Below are positions 1 through 5,424 of a stretch of 6,341 bases of DNA, in pieces. How positions within the stretch are numbered: position 1 is the stretch's first letter; each line of letters begins with the position of its first letter. Source of the stretch: Spirochaetia bacterium (GTDB lineage Bacteria; Spirochaetota; Spirochaetia; Treponematales; Breznakiellaceae). The notes beneath the pieces are model-generated. The model made no database searches. It was not told the DNA's origin and saw nothing but the letters and a program-made list of their open reading frames with translations. The position numbers were made by a program, and so were the translations under genes. The stretch covers positions 1-6,341 of the forward strand of contig BOAV01000119.1 of assembly GCA_026002045.1 (NCBI GenBank), in the 5' to 3' direction.

Positions 1-143
1 CCGGCATGCTGCACCAGGGGAATAACTGAAAAGGTGGGAAGATAGGCGATTTTGCTTGAATCCCGGCGGGGAACCGATGGATCTTGAAAAGAAAGCCCTC
101 CCCGGGGAAATGAATAAACCTTCACGCTGCAATCCTTTTATTG

Positions 144-1559
144 TTATAAATGATAAACCCCTTCTTTTTGCCTTTCCGCCGGCCGCTTTCCCAAAAATTC
201 CATTAAAGCTTCCAGAGGGAATGGGGGAAGTGCAGACATGTCTGCTTCAGGCAAGAACACCCCCTGCAAATCCCCATCTATAAGCCCATCTTTACCCATA
301 TCATAATGAAAATAAGAATCTTCATCAAATCCCCTTTGCCCCAGGGGCAAAAGGGAAAAATGCCGTTGATATTCCGCGTGGGCCCGGTATTCGGCGGCGC
401 TAATCAGAGGCAAATAGTCCGTAACAGGGACATCCTCTTCAAAATCACCAGAACCCTCCGTTGAAACCAGGGGCCGAAGTTCCCCTCCGGAAAAGAGAAA
501 AGCAAGGCAGGAAGAAAGTACAAATGGAAGCATAAATCGGGGAAAATTGAGCTTTTTAACGGAAGATTCCAGGATCAGTACCGGAACGAAGCGCTTATGA
601 TCCACGGCGCCGCCCGAATGTGCCTCCACAACGAAAAAAAAGAAAAAAATCAACATAAAAAAGAGAACGGTAAGAACCACAAGGAGCGGGGGAATGCGCC
701 CTGCCAGCGCGGCAAGGCCATAAAGGGCCAAAAGGAGGGGGGAAAAAAGCCAGCGGAAAAAGTGACGGACCCGGAATTCGCCCCCCCTGAGCCGGGAATA
801 ACAGAGATCCCGGACCGGTTCCAGGAGAAGGCCGGCAAGGAGGCTCAGAATCGCCGCAAGGGCAAAACCGGAGGCGCCCCAAAGACATACCCCCCCCAGG
901 ACCGGAAAAAGCGCCAACCCAAGGCGCCGGGGCTTTAACCAAAGGAATCCGGTTATAGCCGAGGCGGCAAAGAGGACAAGGTAAAGCCCCAAGGACTGCG
1001 ACAGCAGACCCGGCCGCAATACCGGCCCATTCCGCTTCTGATCCCCGTAGTCCAAGGTCCAGGAACTTACCTTAAGAGCGCCCAAAGCGGCTGTTATATT
1101 CTTTTCAATATTTTCCTTTCCGTTTCCCCAAAAATTTTTTCTTTGGGGGATGAAGAAGAACCGCTTCCCGTCCCGGACAAAAAAGGACCGGACCCGCTCC
1201 GCATAACCGTCATTCCGCGGGTCAAAGGACTCAAGCCGCTCATCGTACCGGTCCAGGGGAATTTGCTGCAGTTCTCCAAAATCATCCAGGAACACCCATT
1301 GGGATGACTCGGACAGAACCTGTCCGTTAAAGACCCGGTTAAGAGAAGCGGTAACTTCCCTGTCGGGCGCAGATTCATCCAGGGTAAGCACCGCATATGC
1401 GGAAACGGATCTGCCGGTATCTCCTGAGGGCGTATGGGCAGAGCCCGAGACAAGGCTCAGAACCAAAAGCAGGACGGAAGCGCTCAGGGAAGCGGCGCCT
1501 AAAAAGGCGGAGCCAAAAGAGACAGCCATTAAATTCAGCGGGAAGATTCTCCGGAGCAT
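144..1559 (-). CDS. Multi-pass membrane protein of unknown function, 471 aa
   Basis: I do not recognise a named family. The translation starts with a hydrophobic signal or anchor segment (about residues 10-38). A polar, probably extracytoplasmic domain follows (about 40-184) with many charged and aromatic residues. A membrane block comes next, with hydrophobic stretches near 185-207, 212-246 (perhaps two spans), 268-286, 290-311 and 341-357. The tail (358-471) is acidic and polar, with no span. The gene lies 12 bases downstream of the DUF212 gene on the same strand, so the two are probably co-transcribed. The ATG start at 1559 has only a weak upstream GGAT-type site; an ATG at residue 11 is an alternative. 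No convincing terminator follows the TAA stop. An 8-base G run (coding strand) at 897-890 sits inside the membrane block. Being a real gene is likely from length, hydrophobic pattern and operon position; its function is unknown. Confidence 0.8.
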   Translation of the reverse strand: MLRRIFPLNLMAVSFGSAFLGAASLSASVLLLVLSLVSGSAHTPSGDTGRSVSAYAVLTLDESAPDREVTASLNRVFNGQVLSESSQWVFLDDFGELQQIPLDRYDERLESFDPRNDGYAERVRSFFVRDGKRFFFIPQRKNFWGNGKENIEKNITAALGALKVSSWTLDYGDQKRNGPVLRPGLLSQSLGLYLVLFAASAITGFLWLKPRRLGLALFPVLGGVCLWGASGFALAAILSLLAGLLLEPVRDLCYSRLRGGEFRVRHFFRWLFSPLLLALYGLAALAGRIPPLLVVLTVLFFMLIFFFFFVVEAHSGGAVDHKRFVPVLILESSVKKLNFPRFMLPFVLSSCLAFLFSGGELRPLVSTEGSGDFEEDVPVTDYLPLISAAEYRAHAEYQRHFSLLPLGQRGFDEDSYFHYDMGKDGLIDGDLQGVFLPEADMSALPPFPLEALMEFLGKRPAERQKEGVYHL

Positions 1560-1571
1560 GGATCCAGGAAC

Positions 1572-2063
1572 CTAGAGGTACGCAAAGGCGGCGGCAATAA
1601 AAATCCCCAACAGGGCCCCTATCACCACTTCGAGGGGGGCATGGCCGTTAACTTCCTTTATCGGATGGTAATCACCCTGAATATGATCCGACACCTGCCG
1701 TCCCAAAATATTCAGGGCCTTTGCCTGAAGCCCGGAAGAACGGCGCACCCCCATGGCATCCCGCATGATAATGAGGGCAAACCAAAAGGAAATTTGAAAA
1801 ATGTTTGAACCGGGCCCCTCTACAATGGCCGTAGAGGCAGCCATGGCGGATACCAGCGCCACATGGCTGCTCGGCATCCCCCCGGTACGCCAGAGCATGG
1901 TCTCCACTATGTCCCGCAGATTTTTATGCCGGGACCGAAGTATCAGAATCACCGCCTTTATTAATTGCGCAAAAAACCAGCTGGAAACAGAGGATAAAAA
2001 GATAGGATTTTCCAAAAAAGCCTTAAGCGGCTCCGCTCTCAGGGGCATAACCAAGAACATCAT
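1572..2063 (-). CDS. Divergent PAP2 family (DUF212) membrane protein
   Basis: This 163-residue protein matches the divergent PAP2 / DUF212 family (acid phosphatase/vanadium-dependent haloperoxidase-related). The sequence shows the family blocks in order: an N-terminal FAQLIK segment (31-36), GGMPSSH (61-67), RDAMGVRRSSGLQAKALN (101-118), and NGHAPLEVVIGALLG near the C-terminus (139-153). Hydrophobic segments lie around 22-42, 68-81, 90-100 and 144-162, and the length is usual for the family. The family is related to membrane phosphatases, but its substrate is not established, so no reaction is assigned. The start is uncertain: ATGs at 2063, 2060 and 2048 are in frame and none has a strong ribosome binding site. 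The gene probably heads an operon with the 471-residue membrane protein. A decayed IS3 transposase fragment lies directly upstream and may have replaced the original promoter region. Confidence 0.88.
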   Translation of the reverse strand: MMFLVMPLRAEPLKAFLENPIFLSSVSSWFFAQLIKAVILILRSRHKNLRDIVETMLWRTGGMPSSHVALVSAMAASTAIVEGPGSNIFQISFWFALIIMRDAMGVRRSSGLQAKALNILGRQVSDHIQGDYHPIKEVNGHAPLEVVIGALLGIFIAAAFAYL

Positions 2064-2084
2064 TTAATGATTGCCTAAGAAGGG

Positions 2085-2235
2085 AGCCGGTGTCAATGGG
2101 CGGCGCATTGCCTGAGTAGTTCCCTTTCCGGCTCATGCTTTGCCTGACACTCACTCTCCCCTCGTTTAGTCTGGCCCTGAACGAAACCGCGCAGTACTGT
2201 ACGCCCCGGTCTGAACGAAAAATCAACAACGTATG
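2085..2235 (-). pseudogene. IS3-family transposase remnant (C-terminal catalytic fragment)
   Basis: Read on the minus strand from about 2229, the frame gives IFRSDRGVQYCAVSF, then RQSMSRKGNYSGNAPPIDTG. These are two consecutive signatures of IS3-family (IS150-like) OrfB transposases. In intact members the first block is (H)SDRGxQY, carrying the second catalytic Asp of the DDE triad. The second is SMSRKGNxxxNAxxESFxxxLK, carrying the Glu. Here the spacing between the blocks is nearly normal, but the expected Glu position reads Asp and the residues after it look shortened. A TGA stop lies only five codons before the recognisable part. Nothing of the N-terminal half or OrfA is seen, and no terminal inverted repeats were found. 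It is a relic, not a functional transposase. The frame runs on into the DUF212 start region. Confidence 0.75.
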
Positions 2236-2274
2236 CCCCTTTCACATATGCCCGAGTGCCACCCGAAACCCCTA

Positions 2275-2303
2275 TTGACACAAAAAACGCTATAAACTAA
2301 TAT
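2275..2303 (+). promoter_or_regulatory. Sigma70-type promoter for tRNA-Pro
   Basis: A perfect -35 box TTGACA (2275-2280) is followed by a 17-base spacer and TAATAT (2298-2303, four of six consensus positions). The predicted start near 2310 leaves a leader of about 59 bases before the mature tRNA 5' end. The surrounding DNA is AT-rich, unlike the GC-rich stretch to its left. It is the only convincing plus-strand promoter before the tRNA. Confidence 0.6.
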
Positions 2304-2368
2304 AAAAAAGTCTGCTATATTTTAGCGTCGTGTAGTTTACGGAGAAAACACTGTCATAGAAGGAACAT

Positions 2369-2442
2369 CGGGCAATAGCGCAGTTGGTTAGCGTACAAGT
2401 CTGGGGGACTTGGGGTCCCCGGTTCGAATCCGGGTTGCCCGA
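2369..2442 (+). tRNA. tRNA-Pro (anticodon GGG)
   Basis: A full cloverleaf can be drawn. Acceptor stem: CGGGCAA (2369-2375) with TTGCCCG (2435-2441), discriminator A at 2442. D stem: GCGC (2378-2381) with GCGT (2391-2394), the loop holding GG at 2386-2387. Anticodon stem: CAAGT (2396-2400) with ACTTG (2408-2412), around the loop CTGGGGG, which gives anticodon GGG at 2403-2405 and G at position 37, as expected for tRNA-Pro reading CCC. The variable region has 5 bases. T arm: CCCGG, TTCGAAT, CCGGG (2418-2434). CCA is not encoded. The C at the first acceptor position is typical of bacterial tRNA-Pro. The gene is intact although it is probably an integration target. Confidence 0.96.
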
Positions 2443-2450
2443 CTAAGGTG
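2423..2450 (+). other. Putative attachment site (attL) at the tRNA-Pro 3' end
   Basis: Tyrosine integrases of phages and islands commonly recombine in the T arm and 3' end of a tRNA gene and restore it with an identical sequence. Here the tRNA 3' end faces an integrase operon that starts 150 bases downstream in the same direction. This is the usual arrangement of an element end. The exact core cannot be set because the second copy of the tRNA 3' sequence is not present in the window. The limits given are an estimate. Confidence 0.45.
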
Positions 2451-2455
2451 TCTGT

Positions 2456-2492
2456 ACTCCGTAATTCTTTACAGGATAAGGAATTACGGAGT
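2456..2492 (+). terminator. Strong hairpin after tRNA-Pro; terminator-like but without a T tract
   Basis: Arms 2456-2471 and 2477-2492 (ACTCCGTAATTCTTTA and TAAGGAATTACGGAGT) pair over 16 positions with one T·G wobble, around a 5-base loop CAGGA. The first 12 positions of each arm are perfectly complementary. It begins 13 bases after the tRNA and would fold in the primary transcript, so termination or 3'-end processing of the tRNA is the simplest role. The bases that follow (TTGCCTTCCC) are poor in T, so it is not a standard intrinsic terminator. It could also be a protein-binding palindrome of the attachment region. Confidence 0.5.
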
Positions 2493-2509
2493 TTGCCTTC
2501 CCTGCCGTC

Positions 2510-2538
2510 TTGATCAATAATCCGCCATATTATACAAT
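2510..2538 (+). promoter_or_regulatory. Promoter of the integrase operon
   Basis: TTGATC (2510-2515) and TACAAT (2533-2538, five of six consensus positions) are separated by 17 bases. The predicted start is near 2545, giving a leader of about 48 bases before the ATG at 2593. A tandem repeat (2548-2570) begins at the predicted start, so a protein binding there could repress the operon. Confidence 0.55.
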
Positions 2539-2547
2539 AAAAACGTC

Positions 2548-2570
2548 TGACTGAAACTTGACTGAAACTT
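2548..2570 (+). repeat. Tandem 11-bp direct repeat in the attachment/leader region
   Basis: The unit TGACTGAAACT occurs twice with no gap (2548-2558 and 2559-2569), followed by a further T, so each copy reads TGACTGAAACTT with one shared base. It lies between the integrase operon promoter and the first ribosome binding site. Short direct repeats near an integrase gene are often arm-type integrase sites or binding sites for a directionality factor; either fits, and neither is shown. Confidence 0.6.
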
Positions 2571-2592
2571 TTTTGTTTTATGGAGGCAGGGA

Positions 2593-2787
2593 ATGGAAGT
2601 TAATCATAAAGAAGGCCGGGTTGACAAAATCCATGAAATTGAAAATATGTCTGATTATATTGTTTGCCGAAATGCGGGTATAACCGGGCCGATGTGTGGG
2701 CAGTCAACCTGTACTAGATGTCGTTTTACAAAAGAAATACGGGAATGGCGGGACAGGAATCTTGCGGCGATATTGGCGTCGGATTAG
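2593..2787 (+). CDS. Small four-cysteine protein upstream of the integrase
   Basis: This is a 64-residue protein of no family I recognise. The ATG at 2593 has a clear GGAGG (2582-2586) six bases upstream. Its stop (2785-2787) is 2 bases before the integrase ATG, so the integrase is probably translated by coupling to it. Four cysteines, C25, C35, C40 and C43 (spacing C-x9-C-x4-C-x2-C), could bind a metal, though the pattern is not a standard zinc finger. The C-terminal third is basic and probably helical (residues 44-60). Position between attachment site and integrase is where recombination directionality factors often lie, but nothing in the sequence proves that role. It has no membrane segment. 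Confidence 0.65.
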   Translation: MEVNHKEGRVDKIHEIENMSDYIVCRNAGITGPMCGQSTCTRCRFTKEIREWRDRNLAAILASD

Positions 2788-2789
2788 CC

Positions 2790-3965
2790 ATGCGTAAGCC
2801 GGTTGTTTTCAAAGATCGCCAAAAATCAGGAACCTTCTGGTATGCGAAGTTCTGGAACGGCGAAAGGTATACCAACGCTACCCCGCTTCACATTCCCGTT
2901 GAAGGCAAAAAGGAGCGGCGCCGGGAAGCGGAGCAGGCGGCGGAGGCCCTGGCCGCCGAAATATCCAGCCAAAAGCCCCAACCGGCGGGGGCCGAAATCC
3001 CCTTTATGGACTACATCGAGCATTTCTGGTCTGATGACAGCAAGTACGTTCGGGAAAAGAAATCGGTGGAACAGAACCCCCTTGCCGCGTCCTATGTTAC
3101 CAACTCCCATAATGCTGTCAAAAACCATATGCGGGACTTCCCCGGCTTTGAGGGCGTTACCTTAGGCGGCCTCACCAAGCCGCTTATTAAGGACTGGAAG
3201 CTCTGGATGGCGGAAAACGGGCGCAGCGGCAAGACGATAAACGCCGCCGTGCAGGCCGTCCGGGTGCCGGTGCGGGTTGCCCTGGAAGATGAAATCATTG
3301 ATGCGGATCCCTTCGGAAACGTCAAAAAGGCATTCCACAAAGAAAGGCTCCGGGGGATACTGCGGCCTGCGGAGATAAAAAGGCTCATCGAGGGCAAAGT
3401 TATAGACCCTTATCACCGACTGGCGGTATACCTTGCGCTCTATTGCAGTATGCGGATGGGCGAAGCGCGCGGCCTTCAATGGGGGGATATTGAAAACGGG
3501 ATCATCCATATCCACCACAACTACCAGGACAAAGAGGGCGTTAAGGGGTGTAAGGACGGATCAGATGGCTATGTCCCGCTCCCGGGCGTTGTTGCCGATG
3601 TGCTAAATCAGGTTCACGGCCTGTCTCCGCTGACCGGACCCGGAGATTTTGTGCTGTCCCGGCGACCCTATCACCCGGCCCGGAAAAAACTGTTTCTGGA
3701 AGCACTGCGGTCGGAATTGTTTATGATAGGCATAACGGAAAAGCAGCGGGTAGAGCGGAATATCGTGTATCATTCTCTGCGCCATAGCTTCGTCACCGCC
3801 TGCCGCATGGCCGGTATTAGGGACTTCCAGATTATGCTGATGTCACGCCATAAAGACCCCAAAATGCTGGCCCGGTATTCGGATCACCCGGATGCGCTCA
3901 ATATGGACGATATGCGGAAACAGATAGATGACGGATTTGGAAAAAAGATGGAGGGAGCGGGATGA
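2790..3965 (+). CDS. int: Tyrosine recombinase / phage-type integrase
   Basis: This 391-residue site-specific integrase would move the element into and out of the tRNA site. Residues 6-33 (KSGTFWYAKFWNG core) look like the N-terminal arm-binding beta-sheet domain. Residues about 70-175 form the helical core-binding domain, and about 186-390 the catalytic domain. Expected catalytic residues are all visible: R222 in SMRMGEARGLQW, a hairpin lysine at K252 or K255, H328 and R331 in YHSLRHSF, H354 in MSRHKDPKML, and the nucleophile Y363 in ARYSDH. The usual LGH motif reads SRH. Length is normal. The ATG at 2790 is chosen because it follows the upstream stop by 2 bases and gives the natural N-terminus; an in-frame ATG at 2718 would overlap the upstream gene by 70 bases and lacks a binding site. 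The next gene overlaps by 4 bases. Confidence 0.95.
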   Translation: MRKPVVFKDRQKSGTFWYAKFWNGERYTNATPLHIPVEGKKERRREAEQAAEALAAEISSQKPQPAGAEIPFMDYIEHFWSDDSKYVREKKSVEQNPLAASYVTNSHNAVKNHMRDFPGFEGVTLGGLTKPLIKDWKLWMAENGRSGKTINAAVQAVRVPVRVALEDEIIDADPFGNVKKAFHKERLRGILRPAEIKRLIEGKVIDPYHRLAVYLALYCSMRMGEARGLQWGDIENGIIHIHHNYQDKEGVKGCKDGSDGYVPLPGVVADVLNQVHGLSPLTGPGDFVLSRRPYHPARKKLFLEALRSELFMIGITEKQRVERNIVYHSLRHSFVTACRMAGIRDFQIMLMSRHKDPKMLARYSDHPDALNMDDMRKQIDDGFGKKMEGAG

Positions 3966-4243
3966 GTGACGAAGGTGACAGGATAGTCAGGGCTGAGGCG
4001 TTTGCAAGATTAAAAGGATGTTTGCATACATGGAAAATCGGCGATGATACGCCTGAAAAAATTGATCTTTTCGCCTATGGGATAGACGGGAACAAAGTCT
4101 ATATGATGGATTCTGGCGCAAACACTGCCAGTGAATATGAGCTTCCCGATCATGAAACAGCCATTGCCTTTATTGAGGAACAAAAAAAGATTTATACCGC
4201 TATGTGGAAACAAATTGAAACTGGTTTTGGAAAGGGGGATTGA
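3962..4243 (+). CDS. Hypothetical 93-aa protein coupled to the integrase
   Basis: I do not recognise this protein. The ATG at 3962 overlaps the integrase stop as ATGA, and a good GGAGGG (3950-3955) lies six bases upstream, inside the integrase. Both strongly support a real, co-translated gene. The protein is acidic and soluble, with no membrane segment. It shows a short strand-rich middle (about residues 35-60, with DLFAYGIDGNKVYMMDSG) and a helical C-terminal third (about 68-87). Its stop TGA directly abuts the ATG of the next gene. Its base composition is more AT-rich than that of the integrase, which suggests a different origin. Function unknown; accessory or regulatory roles in the element are possible. 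Confidence 0.75.
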   Translation: MSDEGDRIVRAEAFARLKGCLHTWKIGDDTPEKIDLFAYGIDGNKVYMMDSGANTASEYELPDHETAIAFIEEQKKIYTAMWKQIETGFGKGD

Positions 4244-4585
4244 ATGAAATATCATCACGGAAAATGGCTTGTTGAAATAACACCGGATTTACAAAATCCC
4301 TACGAGGCTACTATGGTTGTAAGGGAGGGTGATGATGGCCGATATTTTGCCAGTAGAAGACTTAATATTTCAGAACTTGCGATAAGGTTTAAGAAACAGT
4401 TTACTATAAGGCAGGCGCACGCCAAAGGGTTGATCAACGATAGAGAAATTATTGAGGCGTTATTAAGGGGAGGAGAGCCGGAACTTTCAAAGGAAATAAT
4501 CGTTTTAGACAAGGACGGTTATTTTGATTATACGGCGGTTTGTTTAATTGAATACGGAATACATCAAGGATACTGGGAAAAATAA
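4244..4585 (+). CDS. Hypothetical 113-aa protein, last gene of the integrase operon
   Basis: This protein is unrecognised. The ATG begins on the base after the previous stop, with AAGGGGG (4232-4238) five bases upstream, so it belongs to the same operon. It has no signal or membrane segment. The first 40 residues look strand-rich (GKWLVEITPDLQNPYEATMV), the middle is helical and basic (about 43-75), and the C-terminal part alternates strand and helix. The coding region is AT-rich. The TAA stop (4583-4585) is 2 bases from the stop of the convergent tail-like gene, and no terminator lies between them. Function cannot be inferred beyond membership of the integrase operon. Confidence 0.75.
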   Translation: MKYHHGKWLVEITPDLQNPYEATMVVREGDDGRYFASRRLNISELAIRFKKQFTIRQAHAKGLINDREIIEALLRGGEPELSKEIIVLDKDGYFDYTAVCLIEYGIHQGYWEK

Positions 4586-4587
4586 AC

Positions 4588-5424
4588 CTACCCCCGCGCC
4601 ATCTGCTGAATTTCGTTGAACGCCGGAAGCAAGTACCTGTCAAAAATATACTCCGCCGTGTACTTGCCCGCAAATTCCTCTATCGCCTCGCTCTGAAAAT
4701 CCCAGCGGAACGGCAAGATCGGGCTGTCGCGGAAAATCTGTATCTGTTGTAGGGGGCCGTTTTTTACCGTGTAAAGGCCCTTGACGAACCGGGGATCGCT
4801 GTCGCCCAAGCGGAAAAGCCCCTGGTAGTGGATGTGCTTCATCATCATTATGAACTGCACGGTATCCCGGCTTGCGTTGATTCCTTCGTCCGATGAAAGC
4901 CGGATAGTTTTCAGCGACCGGGCCTTCCCGGTTTTTGTTCTCCCTCGGCGGTAGTTATACGATTCCGGGCTGGGATAGTTTCCGGTTCCGCTGTCTCCGC
5001 CGGTACGCCGGTACTGCGCCCACTTTTCCGGCTTGTTGTAAATGCTCCCGCCGCGCCCGTCCGCCGTGATGATCCGTGTTCTGGGCTTTGCCGAGGGGGT
5101 GCCGGTTATAGCCTCCACAAATCCGGTAAAGCCTTTATATTTGCGGCCCCAACTATCATCGGCTGTGCCCGCATGAGCTTCTATCTGGTTAATAGATGAA
5201 ACCGTCTTTGCCCGATCCCATTGTATAGCCATGTCCTTAATGAATTTTTCGTCCCTTATGGTATATGTCGATTCGATAGTCCGGTATAACTGATCCTTAA
5301 AATCCTTGGCTTGATCGTTTACCAGCATATATGCGTACTTTTTTTGCGTTTTTGGAAAGTCTTTTAGTGAGTTGACGAATAAATCCACCGCCTTGGTGTC
5401 CATGCTGAATACTTCACTTGCCAT
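4588..5424 (-). CDS. Phage tail-assembly-like protein (gpZ / HK97 gp10 type), tentative
   Basis: This is a 278-residue protein from the ATG at 5424. The N-terminal 65 residues are helical and basic (FSMDTKAVDLFVNSLKDFP, then KKYAYMLVNDQAKDFKDQ and YTIRDEKFIKD). They resemble the start of phage minor tail protein Z and HK97 gp10-type tail-completion proteins, which act at the head-tail or tail-tube end during virion assembly. Residues about 130-175 are rich in Gly, Ser, Arg and Tyr, and the C-terminal part (about 180-278) is mixed. Lambda gpZ is shorter, about 190 residues. The frame opens at a TTG (5466) just after a TGA, so the start is uncertain. The ATG at 5424 has no clear ribosome binding site and another ATG lies at 5403. 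The gene overlaps the preceding one in a different frame. It ends 2 bases from the convergent operon. Family assignment is from recall of the pattern, not a search. Confidence 0.65.
   Translation of the reverse strand: MASEVFSMDTKAVDLFVNSLKDFPKTQKKYAYMLVNDQAKDFKDQLYRTIESTYTIRDEKFIKDMAIQWDRAKTVSSINQIEAHAGTADDSWGRKYKGFTGFVEAITGTPSAKPRTRIITADGRGGSIYNKPEKWAQYRRTGGDSGTGNYPSPESYNYRRGRTKTGKARSLKTIRLSSDEGINASRDTVQFIMMMKHIHYQGLFRLGDSDPRFVKGLYTVKNGPLQQIQIFRDSPILPFRWDFQSEAIEEFAGKYTAEYIFDRYLLPAFNEIQQMARG

Noticed and set aside
1..143. Possible gene end or terminator at the left edge
   Set aside because: Short stop-terminated frames and small GC-rich palindromes (CCCCGGGG near 100-107) are present, but no frame or stem-loop with a T run can be supported.
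56..283. Open reading frame of 75 codons on the plus strand
   Set aside because: It lies mostly antisense to the 471-residue membrane protein, has a Pro-rich unnatural composition and no ribosome binding site.
597..938. Open reading frame of 113 codons on the plus strand
   Set aside because: It is the shadow of the membrane-protein gene: extremely rich in Lys, Gly and Pro with no recognisable features.
2068..2096. Minus-strand promoter for the DUF212 operon (TTGACA at 2096-2091)
   Set aside because: The -35 box is perfect but the best -10 (AATCAT at 18 bases) is poor and transcription would begin at the start codon itself; the TTGACA also lies in the transposase relic.
2093..2281. Open reading frame of 62 codons on the minus strand
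   Set aside because: It is another frame of the transposase relic and the tRNA promoter region; the relic frame gives recognisable IS3 blocks, this one does not.
2718..2789. A 24-residue N-terminal extension of the integrase
   Set aside because: It overlaps the four-cysteine gene by 70 bases, has no ribosome binding site, and the ATG at 2790 gives a typical integrase N-terminus.
3092..3518. Minus-strand open frames opposite the integrase
   Set aside because: They are antisense shadows of a clearly coding, motif-bearing gene and show no sensible protein features.
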